DNA of 64,000 nucleotides, taken from Manihot esculenta (Eukaryota > Streptophyta > Magnoliopsida > Malpighiales > Euphorbiaceae). The notes beneath the pieces were generated by a model, which saw only the letters and a program-made list of their open reading frames with translations, was not told the DNA's origin and searched no databases. Below are positions 1 through 12,527 of the stretch, one piece after another. The position numbers were made by a program, and so were the translations under genes. Location: contig NC_035163.2 in the NCBI RefSeq assembly GCF_001659605.2, positions 29,042,158 through 29,106,157 on the forward strand, given 5' to 3'. Numbering within the stretch: the stretch's first letter is position 1; every line of letters starts with the position of its first letter.

Positions 1-2720
1 AATAAAATTAGTATTGAACTTAGTCAGCTTCTCGTTTTCGAGCAATACAAATTTTTTTAAAAAAAATACATAAACAATAAGCAAAATTTTAGATATGAAA
101 ATTGGAAAATTCAATTTGAATACAGTTTAATATTATAAAAACAAGTGAATGGACTTTTGATCTCATGTCTAAGCTTCCAATTGCTAATAGATTCAGCAAT
201 TCGAAGGTTTATTGGTTAAAAGTCTGTCTTTTCACAAAGGACACCTCTTCTATCTTTTTTCTGATTTCTTTTACAAAAGATATGTTTAGCATGATAAAAT
301 ATAAAATAAAAATATAAAAAAAAATTAAAATTAAAATTAAAATTTAATCCATTTAATCTATACAATAATATTTTAAATATTATATTAAAATAGATAATCT
401 AATGAATATGCACTAATTAAAAGTAATATATTAAGTATTATAAATTTTAATTTAAACCGATAAGTAATTTTAAAGAACTATTTTTTTTAAAATAATGTAA
501 ATTAATTTATTGAACAATTTGTTCAAAATTTAAAAATAAATGGAATATGTTTATATTTTTGCATCAATTATATAAATTATTAATTATTAAAAATTCTAAC
601 AAAAGTTTTACTATATGATTAGGAAAAAAAATTAAAAGTTGCATTATATTATTAAAAATATTATAATAAATAATTCGTGTGCAAGCAAACAACTCAGTTG
701 CATTGTGGTTTCACAGAGATTTGAATTTGAAGTATGATCGTTTTCATGCAGAAGAAATCTCAACAGTAGTTGCTTAAATTAGCGTGGCCATGTTTTATGG
801 AGAAGCTGCCGCAGTAAATATTTATAAGCTCTGTTTGAAATTAAAAATTCACTAGGATTTAATTTAATAGATTTTTTTATTAAATCTATTAAAGTGCAAA
901 AAGATTCTCTTCAAAAAAATTATTTTTTTTCCTAAATTTAATCTTTTTTCTTTAATTATAAAAAATATTTTCTGCTAAATGTCCCAAACACCAAAAAAAT
1001 ATGAAAAAATCATGAAACAAATGTAGACTTAATTACCCAAGCAAATTTATTATTCTCTTCCAATGAAAAAGATTAAAAAAAAAAAAACAAAGACATACTC
1101 TTTCTCAGGAGGAAATGAAGATAAAAGAATACATGACCAGGAGAAAAGAAACCAGAAAGAAGTCTTTGATAGCTTAGCTTGTAATCCAGTCCTGGTTGGT
1201 GCATAGAGGTGCCTATAAGTTAGCTGCTTTGGCTTTCTAAGCAGCCAATAATTCAAACCTAGCACATAGTTAGGTGAAGATGAGATCATGCACAGAAGTT
1301 AATTGACATCTAATACTAATTCGTTCAAAACACAAAATTCCCTCTCCATATAGATATATATAATTAGCTCTGACTAGAATTTGAAATTAAGAGCTCTCAG
1401 TTCCAAAAACAAGTCAAATGCCGAAGAATGCTAATAAGACGAAGAATGCTGAATTTTTCTTTTTTTTTTTTAAGAAGAAGAGTGTTGAATATTCATCTCT
1501 TCAAGAAACTGTTGCTAGCATTTCTCTTCTAATAAAATACTTTAAAAAATGGAAATCATATACAAAAACTCATTGTACGTGTATGTATAACATGGTTATA
1601 CTATGTAGAGTGAAAGATAGGACTGAGAAACACCATCTGTATAAGCATTCTGCTCTTATAATTCATTGTTTTTATTACTGAATTAACATAATTCATGTGT
1701 TTTTTTTTACATATATAATTTTGGTAGACGAATTAATTAATGAGAAAGATTGTCTTCTTCCAAACTGAAATTCTAAATCAATCTGTTCATGTCCTTCACA
1801 ATGAACAAACTAAATTTGCACTGTTCATGTGATAATGGATTCTCACATATTTAATGATATATATCCCAACTTTAGGGGAAATCCAAACACATGATGATGG
1901 GACACAGCAAAGATACCATTCAAAGACAAAGATCCATAAAAATACCTGGAATGCTAAGATCAAAGCCTTTAAAAGAAAAGAAAATTTGCTAATTACAAAA
2001 AAAAAAGTGAAATTTAGCTGCATGGACTCCATTTAAGATGCACACCACAATTGTCAAGACTTAAAATCAATTTCGCAGGGTTTCTGCTGTTTATTCACCC
2101 TCTATATGTACACAAGTTCTGGCATATCCATGCCGCTGAGAGAAAAGCAACAGCAGCAGAAAGCAAAAGGAGAGGAGAAAACAAAATAGGACAGAGACTA
2201 CCATGAGTAATACCAAAAATGAACAAAGTATACAAATTTAGTGCTTCACAAATCTGACGCAGGATCCTTTTTTGCAAATAATATCTAAATGATTTGCCAA
2301 TATCCATCATATAAACAAAGTGGGAAAATGGAGGAAAGAAATAAAAGAAGGAAAAAAAGACACACATGACACAACAGCACATCCAAATCTATTTCTCGTC
2401 ACCTTTCCAGCTACATATCCGAGAGAAATAGGCAAACATGTTCATCAACAGCTACCTCTCTGTGATCCCTACTATTACTGCTACTGCTACGACTACAGAA
2501 AATATATAACATGTGGTTCCCAATAATATCCATGCTCATTACTTAACTATCTAGAGAGTTCATCAAAACCCATAAGAGATATCGCACCATATGATGCAAC
2601 AAAGATAACATTACCAGCTCATAGTCATGCCTGTTGCATATAAAACTATGAAAGAGCAGTTTGTAATGAGTTTTATCCTCAATCTTGTTCTTCGATTGAA
2701 ATGGGTGGCAGCAGTAATAC
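1..2720. other. AT-rich intergenic DNA and 3' flank of the LSH gene
   Basis: No gene could be supported here. Positions 1-700 are very AT-rich with poly-A and poly-T runs. On the minus strand an AATAAA signal (tttatt on the plus strand near 2089-2094) lies about 630 bases beyond the LSH stop and could mark the end of its transcript. Short open frames in this stretch have no recognisable domains or plausible splice neighbours. Confidence 0.6.
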
Positions 2721-3322
2721 TTACTCATGATCATCGCTTGTATCAGTGGTCGCTGATGCTGGTGGTGGCGCCATCACTAACGCAGGATTCTGTTGCTGTT
2801 GATGTGGGGGTCTCTTTCTTTCTTCTTCTCGTAGCTAATCCCTCGAGCTTTAGATTGGGAATCTCTAACTTCACGTAGATAAAGCCTAACAGCACGAGCC
2901 CCGAAAGGGTTGTTCTCTGGCTTTCCCCCGTGCTCTTCAAAGGCAGCACGGAGGCGACCAATAAGAGCGTCAAGGCTACCCCAGGCCTGGCGCAGAGGAC
3001 AAGGGCAAGGCGCAGGGGGATTTGGGTGGCCAAAGAAGGGGACAGAGTTGGGTATGGACTTTGGTTTTCCCAAACTGGTCTAGATAGCGCAAGAATTCCA
3101 GTACGTGCGCCCCGCTGCACCGGGAGAGGGAGAGTGGGGGCCGGTGGTTGCGGAGGTATTGCCGAAGGTGTTCCAGTCTCGCCGCTTTTGGTTCTCGTAG
3201 CGGCTAAGATTAGAGGTGGAGGAAATTGGGGAAGAGGAGGCAACAGTCGCGGTGGTGTTGCCGGTTGTGGAGGTGAGCGGGAGTGCGATGGATGTGGAGT
3301 CAAATTCTTGAAGGGAGTCCAT
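2721..3322 (-). CDS. LSH: ALOG-domain (LIGHT-SENSITIVE HYPOCOTYLS family) nuclear protein; reading frame interrupted as assembled
   Basis: ALOG proteins are small plant nuclear factors that act in light responses and in organ-boundary and meristem development; the domain derives from a tyrosine-recombinase DNA-binding fold. The start at 3322 gives [10 protein letters not shown] and a Ser/Thr-rich leader, then the family hallmarks [52 protein letters not shown] and [17 protein letters not shown], ending in a KKK/Gln/Pro tail and DDHE with stop TAA at 2721. These pieces lie in three frames. One base seems missing after WNTFG (near 3162), one C is extra before the [10 protein letters not shown] segment (near 3040), and one A is missing in the Lys run (near 2807). 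All three sit in homopolymers, so assembly error is as likely as a pseudogene. With them resolved the protein is about 200 aa, normal for the family. The gene has no coding intron. Confidence 0.85.
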
Positions 3323-6300
3323 ATATATATATATAGAAAATGGGTCTTGACTCTTGAGCGTTCTTGGAGAGGCTTATGAGGTGATACTGAAGGATTTTGC
3401 TCTACAAAGAGAGAGAAAGAAAGAAGTAAGAAAAGCCGATATATAGTTTGTTAACAGCAAGATTTCAGAATGGATTTGATGATCCCATAAGAGTAATAAA
3501 ACAGATAGCTAGCTGCTAAAGAATTGAGAAAGATCTTGATCATCAATGGTATTTGAATTTTAGCTATAGATCAAGACTGCCATTAGAGAGGCAGAGGAAC
3601 TAATTTTAATGGAAGATGGAAAACAATAGAGACAATATCCATACGATGATACATAGACTCACAGGGAAGGGAAAAGAGAGATTAAAACTACAGAGTCTGA
3701 TTGTTTGAGGTTTCTTTTAAATCTCATGTTATGGTCAAAATCCTAGAAACCCTTGAAAGGGTGATGATAGTGGTAGGCTTTCTAACTTTGTTACCTGCAA
3801 GTTTGGCACATATAATTTTCACTAAAAAAGGGGAAGCAAATGAACTCTCCAGTCCGGAGTGGCTAAGTGGAAGGAGCCTTGGCTTGTTTAGGGTTGCAAT
3901 TGAAAGAGGAAGAGGTGGACAGTAGAGAGAGTGAGAGATGTGATAGATGAAGACAGCATAAAGGTGAAATAGTTAAAAAAAAAAAATTATAAGGGAATAA
4001 CATGATTTTGTTTCTTCACCCTTTAGTATTGATTGACAACACCTTTTCTCATTTACCATATTACCCTCTAATGATCTTCCTCCCTGTACAACCTGCACCT
4101 GAAAATTTTCTCTCTCCATGCCCATAACAGCAGCTGCTTTACACTGTGCATGAAGCATTGAAAACTTCCAGCTGCCACAATGCCCTAATCATGGATCTAT
4201 GAGATGTCTATAACTTTGCCATATTATTAATGAACGCAAATAAAATAAAATTTATCTTATATAGAACTTAACATGATTTAATCATAAAACTTTTAAATCA
4301 AGTGAGCCATTTTATCTAATTATTTTATATGAATGTCTGAATCAGAACAGCAAGCCATTCATTTTATCTAATTATATAAATGTCTGTATACAAATTAAAC
4401 GAGTTACATTTATTGATAAATCATTGGGGCTTCAGCTGTAGCAAAAGCAAGCTAGCTAGGTAGCAGCAGCCATCCATCCCATGCAAAAACAACACATCAG
4501 TTAGGGTTTCTCTGAAGTGAATACATGGATAAGAAGGACTAAGAAAAAGTTAAGGGAACCAGACCACTTAACAATCCCATTGGTGGGAGCCTACCAAAGC
4601 CTAATTTTCAGTTGAAAAATTGGAAAGTTGTTGTTGGCCCGAGAAGAAATGCACATGGACTGCCTTGTTTCATGGTCATTTCACTATGGCCTCCAAGACA
4701 AATCTGTACTATAAATGTCAGCTGCCCAATCCCTGATTTTAAGCTATAACCAAAGTTATGTCAATTGGGTTTCAACAATATATATATAATTCTCAAATTG
4801 TACTAAATTTGGCAATAACCACCAGTTGCTTTGCTCCTTTACACGACTGATTCCAAGTTGTTTGCAGCAGAATTTGGTAGGAGAACCAAAAGTATCTTTG
4901 GATTTCTCAAAATAAATAAAAAAAAAAATTCTGATCTTTGTTTAGCACATCTTGATTATAGATTCCTGAGATGAACATTTATTTATTACAAAGTGATCAA
5001 AATAATAATGGAGAGTTTTATGTGGTCATGACTCATTCATCCATTTTTTTATTCTATTTAAGGTGAAAATATTTTTATTCTTTCAAATAATACTAGTAAT
5101 TTTTTTTCTTTAGAGGATAATCTCTTAAAAATTATTTAGAGAGAAAATTTAATATTCATGTATTAGAGCTGACTAGAAAATACTATTAACCTTAAGGAAA
5201 AAAAAAGATTTTGCTAATTATTTTATTTCGACAATCTAATTTAATTAATATTTTTCAACATTTCTAACACTAAATAGCGACAAACTGAAAGTACCATTAA
5301 ATCACACAAAATGAGACAATTCTGTACTATTTACTTTATAGATAAAACAAACAATAATTAAAAATATATTTATTATTACTATTAAAATTATTATTGAAAA
5401 TACCGATCCGTTCTATTTTAAGTGTTATTTTATTTTATTTTTAATACCATTTTAAAAATTTAAGAAAGTAATTTTAATTATTTCTTTTTCTCATCTTTAG
5501 AAAAATAAGGTCATCTAATAATTTTTTTTAACTGCTGTAAAAAAAAAAAAAACCTTTTAGAAACATTTAAAAAATTTGAAGGAGGCAGTAGTTTGCTACT
5601 TCTCTCCAAGTTGGAGTTCATCAGCTGCCTCTTCCACTAAAATATATAAAATGGGATTCTTCTCATGATTTCTGTGGCCTCTTCTACATTAGTTTTTTTT
5701 TTTAGGTTCATTTGTTTATAAAAAATAATTTATATTTAGAAATATTTTTTATAAAAAATATTTTTTAATGAGCTAAATTTTTGGCAACCTGCTTAATTAT
5801 TATTATTATATTTTTTCTGTTTATACTATTTAGTATTTCAAGCCATTGAACTAGCTCGATTACTTCTACTAAAGCTAATTGAACTTAAAATTTAAATTTT
5901 AAATATTAAATAAAACTTAATTAAAGAAACAAAATATTCGCTTTTAAATTTTAAATAAAATTTCTCTATACATAGTCAAAATTTAAATTCAAAATTACTG
6001 ATTAAAATAAAAAAAAAGATTTTGTCATCCAATCATACATTTTAGATTGCTTAATTACTTATTAATCAATGTTTGCAATCTCAAATCTTGCAGCACCATT
6101 GGTATATTTGTTCTGTACGATCTTATATAGTTAGATTGATTTAGAGATGTTTGAATTTAATTTTAATTCATTTTAACTGAGAAATGTTCACGAATTATTA
6201 AAATTATACAATATCTCTGGTCAATATATGTGCATTAAATTTGTATATATTTAGACCATAAATCTAAATATATCTACATGAAATTAGTTTAGGTAATTAT

Positions 6301-6970
6301 TTTCCATAATATAATTTTCCAAAATCAATAGAGGTTGCCTAATGCTACAAAATCAATAAACTTGCCCATAATCCCGCGAAACGCAACCAACAAGCAACAA
6401 AACGGCCAGCAAAGGAGAAATGAATATACCGCCTCCCGAAACAAGGCTAACTAACAACTTGTTTTGTATTGTAGTTAAAATTTATTTTTAAAGAATATAC
6501 TAATTTCTATTTAAAAAAAAAAAGAATATACTATTTTTAAGTGTTACTGAAAAAAGACGAGTTGATTTAGAGTTTTTTATATTGAAAATGTATAAATTTA
6601 ATTTAAAATAATTTTGTATTAATATATTCCAAGTGATCCATACATTTTTAAGTAAAAATAAGTCTAAATTTACTTTTGATAGAAAGGTCAAATAAGTTTA
6701 ATTTTAATATTTTGGCTGAATAAATCCACAACTTCACATTAATAATAAAATATTATTTTTATAAATGTTAAATGTTAAATAATATTAATATGGAGAATTA
6801 AAGAAATTTATATGACTAAAAAATTAAAATTAAACTTATTTGATCATGAGGAAAAGTCCTCTGGACAAATTTCCCATTTTTAAACTTAGATTAAACTACA
6901 ATGACAAATAGACTTATAACACTGAATTTATCAGAGCCGCCGCTCGCTTGCTTTTCGCCTGCCATGGCAC

Positions 6971-7000
6971 GCCCCTCACCCCACCCCACCCCACCCCCAC
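6971..7000 (-). other. four-run C tract (possible G-quadruplex on the minus strand)
   Basis: Four blocks of four to five cytosines separated by single adenines appear on the plus strand, so the minus strand reads GGGG-T-GGGG-T-GGGG-T-GGGG. This fits a classical quadruplex pattern with one-base loops. No gene start could be placed beside it. Confidence 0.5.
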
Positions 7001-7464
7001 AAACTCTTCGGCCGTGAATTACCGTAAAGGCTTACGTAACAGCTCTCTGTCAAAAGGTAATGATGCTCTGAAATTGACATTGCCCTAGCACACCCATTCC
7101 TTGCCAACTCGGTAAACTAAGAGGCCTTAATCCGACTCCAATCCAGATCCCACCCAACTTTAAGAAAATGGAAAACAAAAAAAAAAAACCTCAGCATATC
7201 ATATTGGAACTGGTGACAGTCCCCATTATAGCAAAAGCAAACGATGGAGATTTAAGCATTAGTCTTTGGCTAGTTCCATTAATATGGAACCGAGGATGTT
7301 ATTTGCATAACAAAGAGCTATTTACACAAACTTCAAGAATGGAGTTAAAAGCTCCGAACATGACACAATCCTGGACATCTGAAAATATAAATTTATACAA
7401 GTAACGGGTTTGCAGAAGACAACATTAATAAAATATTCAGGTCTCCAATGATTACAATTTTATT

Positions 7465-7720
7465 TTGCACCGCTCATGGACAGATCTTGTGCTGCTGAAG
7501 TTATTGATTCTTCAGTGTGATCAAACTCACCTGCAGCTGCAGATAATATCTGGCAGTTAGCATCTCCTTGCTCTCTTAAATTTACTTTCTTATACCGTTA
7601 CTTTGTGGTTTCTAAGGTATCATTGACCTCCTTACAGTCTCTGATCATGCAACTTATTATTGGTATAAAGCCTATAGCTTCTTCCGGTTTTGATATAATT
7701 TTTATATCATTCAGAGAATC
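7465..7720 (-). pseudogene. possible degraded exon of unknown protein
   Basis: Read on the minus strand, one frame gives about 80 residues of ordinary-looking protein (for example PEEAIGFIPIISCMIRDCKE, then LREQGDANCQILSAAAGEF) with a single internal TAA near 7598 and a terminal TAA near 7467. Composition is less AT-biased than the flanks. I do not recognise the family, see no certain splice sites, and cannot exclude chance. It lies just downstream of the E3 ligase gene on the same strand but does not resemble its known end. Confidence 0.25.
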
Positions 7721-8057
7721 AGAAAAAAAATTTCCAACTTCCAAATAAGTTGGTCAACAATGTTATGCCGGCAAAATATACATTAAAAGCAAGCACTTGA
7801 TCCTACCAGGAGGAATATGCAGGGGCAGAAATAAAACTTTATCTTTGTGCCTGAAGATGAATGCTAAAAAAGAAAATAAAATTTTCACAAAAATGTAGGG
7901 ATGAAAAAGGTCTTTTCCTTTTTGAAATTGATAAAAATTAAAAAGTATGTAAGGTACCAATATCATATAAAAGTCGAAGGAAAGCATAAAAATATTTGGA
8001 GGGGAATTTAACTCATGTATAGGTAAGTTGTGAGTAAATAATGTGTTTTTTTTTTTT

Positions 8058-8090
8058 GGGATGGGGGTGGGGGGGTGGGGGGGAAGGTGG
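8058..8090 (+). other. G-run tract just beyond the E3 ligase stop codon
   Basis: Five guanine runs of three to seven bases with one- or two-base spacers follow a T tract. It lies about 80-110 bases past the stop codon of the minus-strand E3 ligase gene, so its transcript would carry the C-rich complement in the 3' UTR and the plus (template) strand would carry the G-runs. Confidence 0.5.
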
Positions 8091-8169
8091 AAACAAAGGT
8101 AGAAACAAATCTCTATGAAATGCTTGAATCGTAATTACCGTTTGCACCTTTCTCATTCTGCTTGAACTT

Positions 8170-11100
8170 TCAAACAGCATACAGCCTTATAACCTGGTCG
8201 ATATTGGCACGGCACACAGGGCAACCCCATTTCTTTGCTTTGATCTCCTTTAAACAAGACATACAACCAACCATATGGCCACATGGGATGCACGCCCCCT
8301 CAACTGGAGCATCCAAACATATAGTGCAGGATGAAGAACCACCATTCTCTTTCTTTTCGCCTGTGCTAGCTGCTAAGTTATCCACAGGAGGGGAACACAT
8401 ATCAATAGGACTAGAATCAATCGATGGATAATGAATTGGACCATCTTCTACAATCTCATCTATGATGGATGGAGCTGATGGGACTGAATCAGGGGCTTGA
8501 GTTGCTGTCTGCACAGTAGAGATGTCGCTGTTCTGGATCTGGTGCTGAGTTGGATTGCCACTAGGGCCAGCTTCATGTGCAGCCCACATACTACCAGTTG
8601 CTTTTGAAGGAAGAACACTTTGACTGCCAGCATTCACGGGCTCATTCCAACTGGTGGAAGCACTTGCTCCACCAGAGTGAGCATCAATAATTGGTGCCTC
8701 TGCCATGGCAGACTGGATAGAGGCATTGAGTGCCATTGCTAATTCTAACTCTTCTGCAGATGGAGGAGCTGTCGCTTGAACTGTTGAAGACACAGGATTA
8801 TGCAGAAAAGCAGGAGGATGCATTGCCTGCAATATTCAAAATATTCGCATTACATAATGCCATAACAAACAGGGCTTCTGAATTTAAAGGATTGAAGCTT
8901 GCAATATTTTAGCAGAGGACATCTGAGCTAAAAAAAGTAGACAATGAAGATTAACCAAAAAGATGTATATTTCCTGTGGACCATTAAGTTTTCTACTTTT
9001 ATAATATGCAGGCACCAACTAGTAGCAACTACACAACTACCAAGAGCAACTTCCTTGCATGTCATCTTGAAGTAAAACATACTCTTGGAAGGCTTGATGC
9101 TAGAAAGAATTATGGAATAAGAAAAAATCAATGAAGAAGCAACAATAAATTATTTCTACACATATAACAATAGGGCACTACTGATAATTTTATTAGAAGG
9201 CCCTTATCACAAAAACGTCAGAATTTTAAGTATGAGTCACCACTTGTGCAATGAAAATACCAGAAAGCCCACAACTCTCAGAGGTTTTGAACATTACACT
9301 TTTCTCAAAGACTCTCAAGCAAGGATGTAGGTAAGCAAATCAGCAATGCTTCAATTTCAAATGGATTCTGAACAGATAAACATAACTTCTCAATGGCGTG
9401 GTTAGATAAAGGAATGTATTACTTTAAACTTCATTTTAGCCTTCAGCAAGTTGTCACAAATAACAAAATACAATGTTCCAGTCTTTCCAAGTATTTATAT
9501 GACAAATCAGGTTTGGACATATCCAAGGACTTCCCTTTTCCACATTAAATAGCTAGCTTGGTCCAGACATTTTTCTTTGCCACAAACCAGAAAATTGTTA
9601 ATGTTTGTTTGACAAATCATAAAAAGCTTAATGCTGGGGACTACTTTCTTCACACATGCAATGCTGGAATGGTAAACTGATGGTCTAAGATTGGCAAAGC
9701 TTCAATTTTTTATAATCTGAAATGAAAGTGTTTGAATACTTCAGCATTAAATTTTTGGGTATATGGGTTTTACATCTAAGGAGATCCCCATGTTGATCTA
9801 AAAATCCATCTGTTTTATCATTATGAACAATGATTTTCATTTTCATTTTCAAATTTGTGATGCAAAGTTACTCAAACAAATTCCCAGAAAAGGTGCCTTA
9901 CAAAGTCTTCTTTCTTTCCAAACGCCTCCATCAGTTGCTCATTGGAAAAGAACAATGATTCTTTACAAGCATGGAAATTCTAATACTACCAAAAAAAATT
10001 CCTCAAAAGAAATTATGGAAGTGAAACTACATCCACATGCACTTCTGGATCAGCAAATTGCCATAATAGCTCTCTATTGCTTTATGAACTAAGGAAGAGT
10101 AACAACTGTACAAAGTGCAATTTGTACCTGTGGAATTCCTTTGCATGCATCACAGAACCACTGAAGCTGCTGCTTATCACCCTCATTTGCAGGTGCAAGT
10201 CTAACGCGTGTCTCTAACAAGACAATGTACTAAGTGGGGTCACAACAATCATAATATCAGAATAATTTCAATATAGTAAAAAACTCCCTTAGCTATCTGA
10301 CAAATATTTCAAATTGGAGGCTGGAGCAATGCAAAGGATACACTATACGTCCCCACTGTTCATTTGGATCATCTCTAATTCTTATGTTACGATTCTTGGA
10401 TAATTTTTATCTAGCTTAAAAATAACTTAGGGACCATCATACTTACGCCTAACTGTTCGAGGCCTATGCCTCGCTTGTCTCCGCCTCCTGCCTCTTGGGA
10501 CTATGCATGAACAAAAATCCAATGTAAATGTAAAATCAAGGGAACCAGTGTCGTAGCAATTTCAGGAGAACTAAGAGATCCACTCTAAGGAAAGAGTTAA
10601 TGAATGTATGATTAATTTGAAGAAAAGTCATTTCAGTGTTAAGAAATTACTGGTGGCATTGTCGACAATCATCACAGAAGTATCACAATGATGCAGTTTT
10701 GGTTCCTCCAAATTAGCTTTCCACAATGCGATCAGAGTTCGTGGTTGGGCATCCTGGTTAATTATTAAAAGTAGTTCATAAGTAACTTCTAATTTTTCAG
10801 GCCTTCAAACAATAAAAACATGAAAACTTGGACAAGCAAAACTAAAGCCATTATGCAATCAAAGCCATTAAACTTAAGGTAGAAGATTTTTTTTAAAAAA
10901 AAATTCCCAAAACAGAGCAAAAACTGATTACAATAAATAATTAGAGAACTGACAAATTAGAGACATAAAGATCAATATTTGAGCAAAATATCCCGTATAT
11001 AGAATACAAAGAAATGAAGTGCACTTCAAATAAGACCTAAGGACAAATATAAAATGTATCACTAAGGCAGTCACAAAACCTACAAATAATTCTGCAGTAA

Positions 11101-12527
11101 AATAGCAAAGTCACAGATTACTTAATTTCACAGTGAATCTAGTTATCCAATTTTCTTGCACAGTCAGCAAAATTAGTTTGATACCTGTGAATTATTATAT
11201 ATGGCAAGCTCCAACTTGAAAGGCTTTGTAGGGTTACGGGAACCAATTGGTAAAATGACAACCCATCTGCAAATAATAACACACATATATGGTTCCCTAT
11301 GAGAAATCAGATGATTACATATTGATAATTAACTAACAAAGGCAACTGCTTCATGCAACCCATTTCAAATTGCTTATATGAAAAGACTTCAATGAGACTG
11401 CATGAACCTTAAAACTTACACTTTTCTGGAAACTAATTGAGGAGCAAGGACTTCTAGAAATCCTGGCCCATAGAATTCCCGCATCCAACCAGAGAATAAG
11501 CAAATATGATTCTGCAAAGCATTAGAGAAAAAATCTAACTTGCACTAGAGCTCTTATTTACTGAGGATTTTGCTACATACATATTGAGTACCATTAGAAG
11601 CATACCTCAATTGCACGGACAACATTGTTGTGTCCTTTAGCCCTAGCAACTTCAAGAGGAGTTTGACAATCATCATTCAGTACTAGAGCATTCGCTGAAA
11701 TTTTGAACACACCACTTATCATGCCGCTGACAGTGGAAAGAAAATAACAGTAATAACATAATTTGGGGGGAGGCGGGGGGCGCATATTTTCATCACTGTA
11801 ACACTTGATTTTCATAGCAGCCAGAAATAAGAAGGATTACAGCTCACCTCCATGAGAAAGAAGTAAGTTGACAGTTCTGTCAAGGCCCCTTTTTGCCGCA
11901 TGATGTAAAGGAGTTCCTCCATTACGACCTGCAGCACAATGAGGAATAATTAATTTAAAAATCGAGTAATTAGTTGCCAGACAGCTGATTCAAAAAAAGA
12001 AAAAATCTACATTCTTGTCCTTGTATCCCAAAAGAGCTTCAGGCAGCATTTCACAATACTTAACTTTTAAAATTGAGGTTGAATTCAAGCTAACTCACCG
12101 TAAAAGGGAAATAGAAATTATTTGAAAAGTATAGGATTAACATTATTAGAACAAATTAATCAAACTGCATAAAAGAAGAAGCAGCAAATTCTTGTACCAG
12201 GACGGTAAGCATTAACATTAGCACCGAGCTCTATCAAAGTTTTAGCCACATGGTACAGCTCAGGATTCAGGCACGCTAATATCAATGGCGTTTTACCATC
12301 TCTGTCAAGCCACTGCAACGACAGGAAAAAAAAAAAGAAGAAGAATTACATATAATCCAAAAATTCAATAATCAAATACAGATAAACAAAAATAATAATA
12401 GAGAGAAAGAGAGAGAAATTGGTACCTCGAGGCCTGCGCCTTCCCTGCAAAGAGCTTTAATTCCTTCTGTGTTACCGTAATTAACTTGCTGAAACAGCAA
12501 CTCATCTTTGGATTGTTGTTGCCCCAT
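8170..12527 (-). CDS. XBAT35: ankyrin-repeat RING E3 ubiquitin ligase, XBAT35/XBAT34-like
   Basis: Probable E3 ubiquitin ligase; XBAT35 relatives act in ethylene, defence and stress signalling. Ten exons join in phase: 12426-12527, 12198-12312, 11848-11928, 11606-11694, 11420-11511, 11185-11266, 10651-10753, 10447-10500, 10128-10213, 8170-8826, giving 486 aa. The start MGQQQSKDEL carries a Gly2 that could be myristoylated. Ankyrin repeats cover about residues 30-130 (GKTPLILAC, GGTPLHHAA, CQTPLEVARAKGH). A conserved middle follows (GWMREFYGP, VWVVILP), then a basic Arg-rich patch (RGRRRR), a WFCDACKGIPQ segment, a ubiquitin-interacting-motif-like helix near residues 292-310 (EELELAMALNASIQSAM), and a C-terminal RING with cysteine/histidine spacing CxxC-x11-CxH-xxxC-xxC-x10-CPVC. 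The gene appears intact. Exon 8 encodes the Arg-rich patch, a known site of alternative splicing in this family as I recall. Confidence 0.92.

Larger units (their letters stand above)
3323..8169. other. intergenic region between LSH and the E3 ligase gene
   Basis: The interval starts with a short (TA)n run at 3321-3338 just upstream of the LSH start, in its probable 5' leader. The rest is mostly AT-rich and I recognise no intact gene. Three smaller things inside it are listed separately: a C-rich run at 6971-7000, a possible degraded exon at about 7465-7720, and a G-run tract at 8058-8090. Confidence 0.55.

Noticed and set aside
2743..3303. 186-codon minus-strand Pro-rich frame
   Set aside because: It is the out-of-frame reading of the LSH gene produced between the indels.
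3850..3910. tRNA-Leu/Ser-like phrase (GGAGTGGCTAAGTGG)
   Set aside because: No matching acceptor stem, anticodon loop or T-loop could be built around it.
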